From contig NZ_CP125651.1 of assembly GCF_030053135.1 (NCBI RefSeq), positions 434,001 to 498,000 on the forward strand: 64,000 nt of DNA, given 5' to 3'. This stretch comes from Rhizobium sp. BT04 (GTDB lineage Bacteria > Pseudomonadota > Alphaproteobacteria > Rhizobiales > Rhizobiaceae). A model generated the notes under the pieces. The model saw only the letters and a list, made by a program, of their open reading frames with translations. It had not been told where the DNA came from and did not search any database. This document shows positions 7,853 through 16,711 of this stretch, in pieces. Each line of letters begins with the position of its first letter. Position 1 is the first letter of the stretch. A program made the translations under genes and the position numbers.

Positions 7853-9262
7853 ATGGCCGATTATCAGAAGATCAAAAAGGAACTCGAAGGCATCGCCGTC
7901 GAGGACAATCCGGCGCTGGTACGCCAGAAGAGCCGGGATTTCTATTGGTACTCGCCGATCCTGAAGGCGCAGCTCGACAATGTGACGGCCGATCTCGTCG
8001 TCACGCCGAAGACCGAGGACGAGGTCATCCGGACGCTGAGGGTCGCCTATGCCCATGGCGTGCCGGTCACGCCGCGCGGCGCCGGCACCGGCAATTACGG
8101 CCAGGCCATGCCGCTTTCCGGCGGCATCGTCCTGAACCTCGCCGCCATGGACAAGATCAAGGAGATCCATCCCGGCCGCGTCATCTGCGAACCGGGCATC
8201 GTGCTTGCCCAGCTCGACAAGCAGACCAAGGCCCATTCCGGCCAGGAGCTGCGCTTCCACCCCTCCACCGCCCAGACGGCGACGGTCGGCGGTTTCATCG
8301 CCGGCGGTTCCGGCGGCGTTGGCTCGATCACCTGGGGCGGCTTGCGCGACATCGGCAATATCCTGCGGCTGCGCGTCGTCACCATGGAAGCCGAGCCGCG
8401 TGTCCTCGATCTCACCGGCTGGGATCTGCAGAAGGTGAGCCACGCCTACGGCACCAATGGCATCATCACCGAGATCGAGATGCCGCTTGCGCCTGCCTAT
8501 GACTGGGTCGATGTGCTGGTCGGCTATGACGATTTCATGGAAGCGGTGCGCTTCTCCGACGCACTGGCGAAATGCAACGGCATCCTCGTCAAGGAGATCG
8601 CGCCGATTGCGGCTCCTATCCCTCACGACTATTTCACCCGCCACAAGCCATATATCCGTCAGGGTCAGTCGATCGTCGTACTGATGATCGCGCCGCATTC
8701 CATGGATGCCTTTCTTGCCTTCACGGCGGCGCTGAAGGGTGAGATCATGTTCCGCTCCGACAAGGTGGAAAGCATGCGCGGCATCCCGCATGCTTACGAA
8801 CTCGCGTGGAACCACACGACATTGCGTGCCCTCAAGGTCGATCCGAGCTTCACCTATCTGCAGGTGCAATATCCGGGACCGGATCATGTTGCTAAAGTCC
8901 GCAAGATGGTGGAAATCTTCGGTGACGAAGTGCCCGGTCATCTCGAATTCATCAAATTCGACGGCCAGATCCAATGCTCCGGCCTGCCTCTGGTACGCTA
9001 CACCACCGAGGAGCGGCTGGAAGAGATCATCAAGATCCACCAAGACAATGGATGCCCGATCTTCAACCCGCACCGCTATACGCTTGAAGAAGGCGGCATG
9101 AAGCGCACCGACACGGTGCAGCTCGCCTTCAAGCAGGAAACCGATCCGAAGGGCCTGCTCAATCCCGGCAAGATGATTGCTTGGGAAAATCCCGATTTCG
9201 ATTTCAACGCCGGCAAGAACTATCTCTTCCCCGGCCTGGCGGCCCTGATGGAGGCCTCATGA
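7853..9262 (+). CDS. FAD-binding oxidase/dehydrogenase, GlcD/VAO type
   Basis: 469 residues from ATG 7853, two bases after the previous stop. The PCMH-type FAD domain is seen at about residues 40-220 (TPRGAGTGNYGQAMPLSGGIVLNL, then TVGGFIAGGSGGVGSITWGGLRD) and the C-terminal cap ends KGLLNPGKMIAWENP, the family hallmark. Relatives oxidise 2-hydroxy acids or D-amino acids. In this operon it may oxidise the product of the deaminase to an imine or keto acid, which would fit the nearby RidA gene. It overlaps the next gene by 4 bases. Confidence 0.85.
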   Translation: MADYQKIKKELEGIAVEDNPALVRQKSRDFYWYSPILKAQLDNVTADLVVTPKTEDEVIRTLRVAYAHGVPVTPRGAGTGNYGQAMPLSGGIVLNLAAMDKIKEIHPGRVICEPGIVLAQLDKQTKAHSGQELRFHPSTAQTATVGGFIAGGSGGVGSITWGGLRDIGNILRLRVVTMEAEPRVLDLTGWDLQKVSHAYGTNGIITEIEMPLAPAYDWVDVLVGYDDFMEAVRFSDALAKCNGILVKEIAPIAAPIPHDYFTRHKPYIRQGQSIVVLMIAPHSMDAFLAFTAALKGEIMFRSDKVESMRGIPHAYELAWNHTTLRALKVDPSFTYLQVQYPGPDHVAKVRKMVEIFGDEVPGHLEFIKFDGQIQCSGLPLVRYTTEERLEEIIKIHQDNGCPIFNPHRYTLEEGGMKRTDTVQLAFKQETDPKGLLNPGKMIAWENPDFDFNAGKNYLFPGLAALMEAS

Positions 9263-9840
9263 GGGTTCTCGTCCTCCACTCCCACCCGGTCGAGGAAAGT
9301 TACGGCAAGGCGCTCTACCGGCAGACCGTCGAGAGTCTTGAAAAGGCCGGGCATACAGTGGATGCCTGCGACCTTTATGAAGAGCAGTTCGACCCGGTGC
9401 TCTCACGCCGCGACCGGCTCGTCTATCACGACTATCCGGAAAATCTGAAGCTGGTGGAATCCCATGTCGACAGGTTGAAGGCAGCCGAAGGGCTTGTCAT
9501 TTGCACCCCGATCTGGAACTTCGGCTTTCCGGCAATTTTGAAAGGCTATTTCGACCGCGTGTGGCTGCCGGGCGTTTCCTTCGAACTGGTCAACGGCAAG
9601 GTGGAATCGCGGCTGCGCCACATCCGCAAGCTTGCAGCCGTTCTGACTTATGGTGCAACGCCCTTTCGGGCGTTTGCCGCCGGCAACCCGCCGAAGAGGA
9701 TCGTCAAGAGGGTGCTGAGGGCGCAGATCAATCCACTGAGGCCGGTGACCTTCCTCGCCCATTACGACATGAACAATTGCACGCCGGAGACGCGGGCAAA
9801 ATTCCTCACCCGCGTCGGAGACGCGATGGAGCGCTTTTAG
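9259..9840 (+). CDS. NAD(P)H dehydrogenase, flavodoxin-like (MdaB/KefF type)
   Basis: 193 residues from an ATG overlapping the FAD-oxidase stop (ATGA). It starts MRVLVLHSHPVEESYGKALY, the phosphate-binding turn of the flavodoxin-like quinone reductases, and has CTPIWNFGFPAILKGYFDRVW, the conserved FMN/dimer motif. It probably uses NAD(P)H and FMN to reduce a quinone or a product of the pathway. The 3' end overlaps the convergent RidA gene by 4 bases. Confidence 0.87.
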   Translation: MRVLVLHSHPVEESYGKALYRQTVESLEKAGHTVDACDLYEEQFDPVLSRRDRLVYHDYPENLKLVESHVDRLKAAEGLVICTPIWNFGFPAILKGYFDRVWLPGVSFELVNGKVESRLRHIRKLAAVLTYGATPFRAFAAGNPPKRIVKRVLRAQINPLRPVTFLAHYDMNNCTPETRAKFLTRVGDAMERF

Positions 9841-10244
9841 AAAATCTTCGCGGCCGTCACCTCGACCTCGACGAGGAACTCAGGGCGGGTAAAGCCGCCG
9901 ATGACGAGCAAGGTGGAAACTGGCTTCTGATCGAGCGTATAGCGATCCCGCACCGCCATATAGGCCGGGAAATCCTCGCGCCGGGTAACGAACCCCGAAA
10001 TGCGGATCACATCGGCAAAGCTCATCTCCGCCTCTTCGAGGATCGCCTTGATCGCGTCGAAACAGAGTTCCGCCTGAGCAGTGATGTCGCTCGGAATAAT
10101 ATCGTCGAGACCGATACCAAGCTGGCCCGACGTGACCAGGAGCGATGCGCCGGGTGGCACCAGCAGGCCGTGATTGTAATTTCCAAAAGGCCGGCGCACC
10201 GAGGGAGGATTGAAGGTCTTCTTCATCGATTTGAAATTTCCCAT
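9837..10244 (-). CDS. RidA/YjgF-family enamine/imine deaminase
   Basis: 135 residues, normal family length. The C-terminal half carries the typical IKAILEEAEMSFADVIRISGFVTRREDFPAYM and then a strand ending in PEFLVEVEVTAAK, where the family arginine near position 105 would bind the substrate carboxylate; here the site reads TRPEFLVEVE. RidA proteins hydrolyse reactive enamines and imines released by PLP or flavin enzymes, which fits the adjacent FAD oxidase. MKKTFNPP (ATG 10226) is an alternative start. The 216 bases after it (10245-10460) hold no convincing gene. Confidence 0.85.
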   Translation of the reverse strand: MGNFKSMKKTFNPPSVRRPFGNYNHGLLVPPGASLLVTSGQLGIGLDDIIPSDITAQAELCFDAIKAILEEAEMSFADVIRISGFVTRREDFPAYMAVRDRYTLDQKPVSTLLVIGGFTRPEFLVEVEVTAAKIF

Positions 10245-10460
10245 AGATCTGCAATGCCGATCCTACAAGATGCAGCGGAATATGAGAATATCGCGTTGCC
10301 CATGCTGTCTTGCGACAAAAAGCAGGATGACCGCCTTGAAAGGAAATGAACCGGCGACCCTCGCGGTCCCTGCGCGACCGCCGTCCTAAGCCACTGGGAA
10401 AGCTGACTTTTGAGGCGTAAGCCTATTTATGGAGCTTAGTCGTTAGGCTCGCGCGGCATG

Positions 10461-11207
10461 TCAACGGATCGCTTCAAGTCGATACCGACCAGCCGGAGAA
10501 ACCAAGCGAGCAACCGAGACTACATTCCGGTTTGAGTTGAGGCGCACGTGGATGGACAAACACGGCTTGGTCGGAAGGATCGCAAGGAGCGTCTGTTCCC
10601 ATCCCTCTGGCGAAACCGCTCTTATGGAGTATTCGTTTCTGGCACCCTGCGCGGCCTCTAAGAGATAAGAAGTAGGCGTACGCTTCGTGAAATCCTGCGC
10701 GAGGTAAGCAGGAACGGCGCTCGGAAGTACGAAGCGATCTTCCAACTGCACCGGAACGTTGTCTTTGTGATGCAGGATCACGGAATGAAAAACTGTGGAG
10801 CCGACCTCAACCCCGAGTTCATTGCCAATCTCGAAACTGGCTGGATTTTCAGACAATGTGATAACATTGGCCGTATGAATTTTCCCACGCTGGCGAATAT
10901 CTTCAGCAATATCGAGCATATCGAGGACCGCCGGGAAGCATTTTGGTTTGGCTACGAACGAACCGATTCCGGGTATCCGCCGCAGTACGCCTTCGCTGGC
11001 AAGTTCGTACAACGCGCGCTCAGCGGTGGTCTTGCTGACTCCATACGATACCACGAGTTGATTTTCGGACGGCACACGGTGGTGTGGCGGCCATTTTCCG
11101 GTACTGATGCAGCCAAGAATAAATTGTTTAACGTCCTTGTAGGTTCGTAACCTTCCTGCCGGAGTTGGACCGCTTATGTGGTTATCCTGCCCGCGCGGCG
11201 TCTCCAC
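10461..11207 (-). CDS. GntR/HutC-family transcriptional regulator
   Basis: 248 residues. The N-terminal winged helix-turn-helix (KQFILGCISTGKWPPHHRVPSENQL, then VSKTTAERALYELASEGVLRR) is followed by a UTRA effector domain (DRFVLPSAVPAYLAQDF, then a C-terminal sheet). It is the last gene of the leftward operon that starts at 19203, 3 bases after the enoyl-CoA hydratase stop. HutC regulators typically sense urocanate-like acids; here the effector may be the acrylate made by the operon's lyase. A second HutC-like regulator stands at the other end of the operon. Confidence 0.87.
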   Translation of the reverse strand: METPRGQDNHISGPTPAGRLRTYKDVKQFILGCISTGKWPPHHRVPSENQLVVSYGVSKTTAERALYELASEGVLRRIPGIGSFVAKPKCFPAVLDMLDIAEDIRQRGKIHTANVITLSENPASFEIGNELGVEVGSTVFHSVILHHKDNVPVQLEDRFVLPSAVPAYLAQDFTKRTPTSYLLEAAQGARNEYSIRAVSPEGWEQTLLAILPTKPCLSIHVRLNSNRNVVSVARLVSPAGRYRLEAIR

Positions 11208-11210
11208 GGC

Positions 11211-11987
11211 TTACCGTCCCTTGAACTGCGGCCGTTCCTTCGCGGCAAAGGCACGCATCCCCTCCGCCCGGTCGTCGCTTGCCGCAATCAATGCGGACAG
11301 CGAACGCTCGTAACGAATGCCAGCGGACAGCGGAGTCTCGAAACTTTCGAGAACAGCGGCCTTGGCCATGGTGACCGCGATGGGGGCAGCTTGAGCGATA
11401 CGCTCGGCGATCGCGCAGGCTAGATCGTCCACCGTCTCGCCATCGACGGCGATGCTGCTGATCAGGCCGCAGGCTCTTGCCTCTTCCGCGTCGAGCTTTC
11501 GCCCCGCCAGGACCATCTCCATCGCCATGGACTTGCCGACGGCGCGCACGAGGCGCTGGGTTCCGCCGGCGCCGGGTATGGTGCCGATCGCGGTTTCCGG
11601 AAGGCCGAGCACCGCCGTGCGATCGGCGACGACGATGTCGCAGATCAGCGCCAGCTCAAGACCGCCGCCAAGGGCATAGCTCGAGATCGCAGCGATGAGC
11701 GGCTTGGTGATGGCCGCCACCTCGTCCCATTTCTCGCTGAAGCCGCTGGTATAAAGCTCGATGGGAGTGGCGGCGGCGAGCGACCCGATATCGGCGCCGG
11801 CGGCAAAGCCGCGCTCGCTGCCGCTGATGACGATCGCCCGCACGGAGTGATCCGCCTGGCAGTCGCGCAGCGCATCGACAAGCCCGGTCAGCATCTCGAT
11901 GTTGAGCGCGTTCCGCTTGGCCGGGCGGTCGAGGATGACGCGCGCGAAGCCGCTTTGCTTCTCGGTTTTGACGAGCGAGGATGTCAT
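11211..11987 (-). CDS. Enoyl-CoA hydratase/isomerase family protein
   Basis: 258 residues, standard crotonase length. Oxyanion-hole motifs are GSERGFAAGADIGSL (residues ~58-72) and ISSYALGGGLELALICDIVVA (~100-120); the catalytic Glu region reads LPETAIGTIPGAGGTQRL, with both acidic positions plausible for hydratase activity. It overlaps the dehydrogenase stop by 4 bases. It should hydrate an alpha,beta-unsaturated acyl-CoA, here probably the CoA ester formed by the CaiB-like transferase. Confidence 0.9.
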   Translation of the reverse strand: MTSSLVKTEKQSGFARVILDRPAKRNALNIEMLTGLVDALRDCQADHSVRAIVISGSERGFAAGADIGSLAAATPIELYTSGFSEKWDEVAAITKPLIAAISSYALGGGLELALICDIVVADRTAVLGLPETAIGTIPGAGGTQRLVRAVGKSMAMEMVLAGRKLDAEEARACGLISSIAVDGETVDDLACAIAERIAQAAPIAVTMAKAAVLESFETPLSAGIRYERSLSALIAASDDRAEGMRAFAAKERPQFKGR

Positions 11988-12898
11988 GGCTTGCGCCTTT
12001 CCGTCAGCAGGCGGACAGTACCGTCGCGGCGCGCGATCGCGGCCGCGATCCCTTCAGCCGTCCAGTCGTAAAAGCCGCGACCGCTCTTCGTTCCGAAAGC
12101 CCCCTCCTCACACAGCCGGCGAACCAGGGAGGGGATGCCTTCGCTGCGATCGAGCGCCGGCATCAATATGCGCGACACTTTCTCGACGGTGTCGAGACCG
12201 GCCAGATCCATCAGCCGCAGCGGCCCTGCCGCAGACCAGCGCGGCGCAAGCGTCGTTTCGACCGCCCGGTCGACATCCTCAATCGAGGCGGCGCCCACTT
12301 CGACGAGATGGAGCGCTTCTCGCAGGATCGCATATTGCAGCCGGTTGACGACGAAGCCCGCTATGTCGGTCTTCACCTCAATCACTTCCTTACCGATATC
12401 GGCGCAGAGCGCGCGGGCGCGTTGGACCACCTCATCCGAGGTTTTCTCGCCGCGCACGATCTCGACAAGCGGCATGACAGCCGGCGGATTGAACCAGTGA
12501 ACACCGACGACCCGCTCCGGCCTGGCAAGCCCCGCCGCGATCAGGGTGATCGGAACGCTGGAGGTATTCGTCGTCAAAAGGCAATTGACCGGCGCCATGG
12601 CTTCGATCTCGCCGAAGACGCGCTGCTTCAGCGTAACGTCTTCCGCGAGATTCTCACTGACGATGCCGGTGCCGGCAACGCAATCCTCCATCGAGGTCGT
12701 GTACGTGACCGCCGCTTCGCCAGCGATGGCGACGATCCGGCTCCGCGCCTTGTCGAGCGTCTCCGAGCTGCGGGAATAGACGGCGACGGGATAGCCTTGT
12801 GCTGCAAACACGCCGGCGATGCCGGCACCCATCGTGCCCGCGCCGAGGACGGCGACCTTCGGCCGGGTGCGGGTCTTGTGACTGATGTCCTGCGCCAT
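11984..12898 (-). CDS. 3-hydroxyacyl-CoA dehydrogenase family protein
   Basis: 304 residues. The Rossmann fold starts KVAVLGAGTMGAGIAGVFAAQGYPVAVY, the catalytic His is in VVGVHWFNPPAVMPLVEIVRG, and TNTSSVPIT and DIAGFVVNRLQ are conserved. The C-terminal helical domain ends GTKSGRGFYDW. It follows the CoA-transferase stop by 2 bases. It would oxidise the 3-hydroxyacyl-CoA made by the hydratase. L-carnitine dehydrogenase belongs to the same superfamily and is an alternative. Confidence 0.9.
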   Translation of the reverse strand: MAQDISHKTRTRPKVAVLGAGTMGAGIAGVFAAQGYPVAVYSRSSETLDKARSRIVAIAGEAAVTYTTSMEDCVAGTGIVSENLAEDVTLKQRVFGEIEAMAPVNCLLTTNTSSVPITLIAAGLARPERVVGVHWFNPPAVMPLVEIVRGEKTSDEVVQRARALCADIGKEVIEVKTDIAGFVVNRLQYAILREALHLVEVGAASIEDVDRAVETTLAPRWSAAGPLRLMDLAGLDTVEKVSRILMPALDRSEGIPSLVRRLCEEGAFGTKSGRGFYDWTAEGIAAAIARRDGTVRLLTERRKP

Positions 12899-12900
12899 GG

Positions 12901-14106
12901 TCAGATGACTCCCCGCAACCGGAGATTTTCGATATCGGGGCCAGCCAGCCCCAACTCATCGCTCAAGACTGCATCAGTATGTTGACCCAAGGTCGGCGCG
13001 GCATAATCCCCGCCCGAGGCAATGCCGCTGAAGCGAACCGGCTGCGGCATGACCTGGAATTCACCGGCATTGCGATGCTCCACGGTATGCAATAGCTGGC
13101 GGTGCTGCGCATGCGGCGTAGCGAGCGCCTGGGCGAGATTATAGATCGGTGCGGCCGGGACACCCGCCTCATCGAGCAGCTTCGTCACCTCCTCCGTCGT
13201 GTGGGTGCGCGTCCAAGCCTCGATGAGGGCTCGCAGCTCCTCCTGATGGCCCTGCCGATCCGGATCCGTCTTGAAGCGGGGATCCTCGATCAGGCGCGGA
13301 TTGCCGAGCGCCCGCGCCAGTCGGACAAAGAGCGCGTCATTGGCAACGGCGATGACAACATAGCCATCGGCCGCCTGATAGGAATCCATCGGCGCACTGA
13401 TCGGATGTGCGTTGCCGACGCGGCCGGGAGCGCCCTTGCCGCCTGTGATCTGCGACAGCGAGACCATTTGCAGGGACATGATGGAATCGAGCATGGCGAC
13501 ATCGACATGCTGACCCTTGCCGGTCCGATCGCGCTGAAACAGCGCCGCAAGCGCGCCCCAGGAGCCGTAGATGCCGGCGACAACATCGCCGATCGCATCG
13601 CCCACGCGGGTCGGCGGCCCATCCGGCCAGCCGGTGACGGTCATGATGCCGCCCATTGCCTGGACGACATGATCGTAGGCGGCACGGTGGGCAAGCGGCC
13701 CGTCTTGGCCGAAACCGGAAATGCTGACATAGATGAGGCGCGGATTGAGCGCTTTTACGGCCTCGTAGTCAATGCCCAAACGCGCCGTGACGCCCGGCCT
13801 GAAATTCTCGACGAGAATATCGGCCTGCTTGATCAATGCGAGCAACAGCTCGCGGCCCTCATCCGATTTCAGATCGAGCGTGACGCTCTTCTTGCCGCGA
13901 TTGACCAGCATGAAATAGCTGCTCTCGCCGCCGACATGCGGCGAAAAGGCGCGGGAATCGTCGCCATGATCGGGAATTTCGATCTTGGTCACCGTTGCGC
14001 CGAGATCGCCGAGCATGGCGGAGCACAGGGGCCCCGCAAGCACGCGCGCCAGATCCAGCACCTTTATTCCATCGAGCGGCCGTACGGCCCGCGTTGCTTC
14101 GGTCAC
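12901..14106 (-). CDS. CaiB/BaiF family (class III) CoA-transferase
   Basis: 401 residues from a GTG at 14106 with GGAG 7 bases upstream; an upstream in-frame GTG at 14145 lies inside the lyase gene and has no such site. Family motifs include GIKVLDLARVLAGPLCSAMLGDLGATVTKIE, NRGKKSVTLDLKSDEGR, and ADILVENFRPGVTARLGID with the catalytic Asp. It moves CoA from a donor thioester to a carboxylic acid. Placed directly after the lyase gene, it probably activates the unsaturated acid formed by that enzyme. Confidence 0.9.
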   Translation of the reverse strand: MTEATRAVRPLDGIKVLDLARVLAGPLCSAMLGDLGATVTKIEIPDHGDDSRAFSPHVGGESSYFMLVNRGKKSVTLDLKSDEGRELLLALIKQADILVENFRPGVTARLGIDYEAVKALNPRLIYVSISGFGQDGPLAHRAAYDHVVQAMGGIMTVTGWPDGPPTRVGDAIGDVVAGIYGSWGALAALFQRDRTGKGQHVDVAMLDSIMSLQMVSLSQITGGKGAPGRVGNAHPISAPMDSYQAADGYVVIAVANDALFVRLARALGNPRLIEDPRFKTDPDRQGHQEELRALIEAWTRTHTTEEVTKLLDEAGVPAAPIYNLAQALATPHAQHRQLLHTVEHRNAGEFQVMPQPVRFSGIASGGDYAAPTLGQHTDAVLSDELGLAGPDIENLRLRGVI

Positions 14107-14122
14107 GGAAGTCTCCAAGATC

Positions 14123-15673
14123 TTAAATGTTGACTGCGAGGGCACGGTCTACGGCCCGTGCGATGGTGCCATTATCGATGAGGTCGCGGACGGCCTGCAG
14201 TTCCGGGTACATGGCGCGGTCGCTGTGGCGCGGCGGAACGACATGCCGGATCGCGTCATAGGCCGCGCCCGTACCCCTGCCCGGCCGCAAAGGCCGGTGG
14301 AAATCCAGCCCCTGGGCGGCGCAGATCAGTTCGATCGTCAGGATATCCGCGAGATTGTCGGCCGCTGCGCGCGCCTGCATAGCGGCGGAGACGCCCATGC
14401 TCACATGGTCTTCCTGGCTGGCACAGGTGGTCACCGTATGGACTGAAGCCGGTGCCGCAAGGCTACGATTGTCGCCGGCGATGGCAGCGGCGGCATAGGG
14501 CGGGATCATGAAGCCGGAATTGACGCCGCTCGCGCCCATGAGGAAAGGCGGCAGCTCGCTGATATGGCCATTGGTCAGGCGATCCGATCTTGCCTGCGAC
14601 ATGGTGCTCACATGCGCGATTGCGATCGCCAGCACATCCAGCGCGAGCGCCGTCGGCGCGCCATGGCCGTTGCCGCCGGGCAAAGGCACGAGCTCCTCGT
14701 CTTCGATGACGAAAACGGGGTTGTCAGTCACCGAATTGATCTCGATGGTCAGGACATCGCGGCAATAGGCGAGCGCATCGCGCACGCCGCCATGGACCTG
14801 CGGAATGCAGCGCAGGCTGAGCGCATCCTGAAGGCGATGATCGCGGTGCTTCGCCAGTACCTCGCTATCCGACAACAGGCTTCGCAGCCGGCTCGCCGTC
14901 TCGACCTGTCCAGGATGCGGCCGCATCCGCTGAAGGCGCTCGTCATAGCCCCGGCTGTTGCCTTTCAGCGCTTCCAGGCTCATGGCGCCGGCGACATCGG
15001 CAATCGCCACCAACTGCTCAGCCTGACGGACGACGAGTGCGCCGATGCCGGTAATTTCATAGGTGCCGCTGATCAGCGCATGCCCTTCGCGGGGACCGGG
15101 CGCCTTGATGGCAATGCCGGCGCGGGTCATCGCCTCGCGTCCCGAAAGCAGCTCGCCTTCGTACCAGGCGCGCCCCTCGCCGAAAATAACAAGACCGATA
15201 TGCGAGGTGGCGACCAGGTAGCCGACCGAGCCTTTTGCAGGCGACCAGGGAATGACGCCGCGGTTGAGCATCTCGCTCATGGTCTCGACAAGCCCGGCGC
15301 TGACGCCGCTGCAACCCTGCAAGAGCGCCTTGATCATCGTCGCCATGATGGCGCGCACGGCCGGCGGATCAAGCGGCGTACCCATGCCGCTCGCGTGGCT
15401 GAGCAGCATATTGAGCTGCGCACGGGAAATATCCTCGGGCTGAAGCTTCACGGTGTAGAGGTCACCGACCCCCGTCGTCAGGCCATATATCGGCCTGTTT
15501 GTCTCAATGGCTTGGAGCAGAAGTGTCTGAACTTTGCTCATGCCGTCTACTGCATCGGGGCAAAGGGTCACTCTTGCTCCGGCGGCGATGTCCGCGATTT
15601 CCTGGATCGTGGTCGGCGACACGCCGAGCCGAACGGTCGCGGAGTTCTGTGAACGTTTGTTGCTGTGCGGCAT
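14123..15673 (-). CDS. Histidine/aromatic ammonia-lyase homologue lacking the MIO triad
   Basis: 516 residues from ATG 15673 (AAGGAAA 7 bases upstream; a farther ATG at 15709 has none). Family motifs are conserved: PIYGLTTGVG (61-70), SLRCIPQVHGG (286-296), TIEINSVTDNPVF (309-321), GGNGHGAP (333-340) and SQEDHVSMG (419-427). Where HAL reads GSVG-ASG-DLAPLAH, this protein reads GSVG (148-151) followed at once by YLVATSH. The Ala-Ser-Gly that cyclises into the MIO electrophile is missing, with flanking length preserved. The Tyr of PYSLR is Leu (L285). Loss of MIO is known in ergothionase, a homologue that eliminates trimethylamine from ergothioneine. The neighbouring betaine-type importer supports elimination of trimethylamine from an aromatic betaine; ordinary ammonia-lyase activity is unlikely. 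Confidence 0.88.
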   Translation of the reverse strand: MPHSNKRSQNSATVRLGVSPTTIQEIADIAAGARVTLCPDAVDGMSKVQTLLLQAIETNRPIYGLTTGVGDLYTVKLQPEDISRAQLNMLLSHASGMGTPLDPPAVRAIMATMIKALLQGCSGVSAGLVETMSEMLNRGVIPWSPAKGSVGYLVATSHIGLVIFGEGRAWYEGELLSGREAMTRAGIAIKAPGPREGHALISGTYEITGIGALVVRQAEQLVAIADVAGAMSLEALKGNSRGYDERLQRMRPHPGQVETASRLRSLLSDSEVLAKHRDHRLQDALSLRCIPQVHGGVRDALAYCRDVLTIEINSVTDNPVFVIEDEELVPLPGGNGHGAPTALALDVLAIAIAHVSTMSQARSDRLTNGHISELPPFLMGASGVNSGFMIPPYAAAAIAGDNRSLAAPASVHTVTTCASQEDHVSMGVSAAMQARAAADNLADILTIELICAAQGLDFHRPLRPGRGTGAAYDAIRHVVPPRHSDRAMYPELQAVRDLIDNGTIARAVDRALAVNI

Positions 15674-15785
15674 TTCCGGTTTCCTTGGGCGGACGCCGGC
15701 TTTCCCCATCTGGAGACAAGCGGCCCCTCTACTTCCCTTTATTCAGGTCCGGCGGCCGAACATGGCTCGGCCGCCGTGATATCGA

Positions 15786-16703
15786 TTAGTTCAGCTTGTT
15801 CTTCGCCAGCCAATCGCCGGCAACGGTGTCGAAGCTTTCCTGATTGGCGAGACGGCCGTTCATCTCGATCAGGTCCTCGGTCGTCAGCGCGGTGGAGACG
15901 GCATTGAGCGTCGCGGTGACCTTGTCGCTGACCTTGCTAGTGGCGATTATCGGCAGGATGTTCTGTGCCGGGAACAGGTTCTTCGTATCCTTCAGCGCGA
16001 CGAGCTTGCTCGCCTTCATCGCCGGATCGGTCGAGGTCATATCAGCGGCATGAACCTGACCGTTGATCAGAGCCGAAAGGGTCAGCGGACCGGCCACGTC
16101 AAGGGTTTTGAAATCCTTGAATACCAGGCCATAGACGTCCTTCAGACCGACGACGCCTTCCTTGCGCGTCTTCCATTCCGGCGGACCGCCGAGGATGAAT
16201 TCGCCGGCAACCGGCTTCAGATCCTCGATCGATGTCAGGGAGTATTTCTTGGCGGTTTCTTCGGTGACGGCAAGCACGTCCGAATCCTGGGCATTGGATG
16301 CGGTCAGCATCGACACGCCCTTCGGCAGCACCTTGCCGAGCGCCTCGACGACATCCTTCGGGGCATGCGCGGTCGCGCTCTTGTCGAGGTAGCTCAGCGT
16401 CGCGCCGGCATATTCGGGAAGAAGATCGATCGAGCCGTCGAGCAGCGCCGGCATGTAGACTTCACGGCTGCCGATATTGAGCTTCGTGTCCACCTTCATG
16501 CCCTTGGCAGCGAGCGCCAGGGCATAGATCTTGGCAAGAAGCTGGCTTTCCGGGAAGTCCGCGGATCCGACGATGATCGTATCGGCATCCGAGCGTGGCG
16601 TGCTCGAGGACAAGGGGTCTTCAGCCCGCGCGAGCGGAGCGACCGTGAGAAGGGCAGAAATGGCAATAGCGCCGATTGCAAGCATGTTTCGCTTTATCAT
16701 CAT
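15786..16703 (-). CDS. Betaine/osmoprotectant-type substrate-binding protein (OpuBC/EgtU-SBP-like)
   Basis: 305 residues with a signal peptide (about 1-27, ending PLARA-ED). The mature part begins with IIVGSADFPESQLLAKIYALAL, the characteristic start of OpuBC/OpuCC/ProX-type proteins, and continues with MPALLDGSIDLLPEYAGATLSYL, which places it with quaternary-ammonium binding proteins. It is coded between the permeases and the lyase. Quaternary-amine specificity fits the MIO-less lyase downstream. Aromatic-cage residues cannot be assigned by eye. Confidence 0.88.
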   Translation of the reverse strand: MMIKRNMLAIGAIAISALLTVAPLARAEDPLSSSTPRSDADTIIVGSADFPESQLLAKIYALALAAKGMKVDTKLNIGSREVYMPALLDGSIDLLPEYAGATLSYLDKSATAHAPKDVVEALGKVLPKGVSMLTASNAQDSDVLAVTEETAKKYSLTSIEDLKPVAGEFILGGPPEWKTRKEGVVGLKDVYGLVFKDFKTLDVAGPLTLSALINGQVHAADMTSTDPAMKASKLVALKDTKNLFPAQNILPIIATSKVSDKVTATLNAVSTALTTEDLIEMNGRLANQESFDTVAGDWLAKNKLN

Positions 16704-16711
16704 CGTTCTTC

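Noticed and set aside
10360..10410. tRNA-like stretch (GCGACC...CCTAAGCC)
   Set aside because: Some tRNA-like words are present, but no full cloverleaf with paired acceptor ends could be drawn.
14107..14145. Upstream GTG start for the CoA-transferase
   Set aside because: It would lie inside the lyase gene without a ribosome binding site, whereas the GTG at 14106 has GGAG at the right distance.
15340..15420. An ASG elsewhere in the lyase-like protein as a possible MIO triad
   Set aside because: ASG at residues 95-96 (SHASGMG) and 381-383 (GASGVNSG) align with other conserved HAL stretches (SHA-G-G and SSGLNSG), not with the MIO loop after GSVG.
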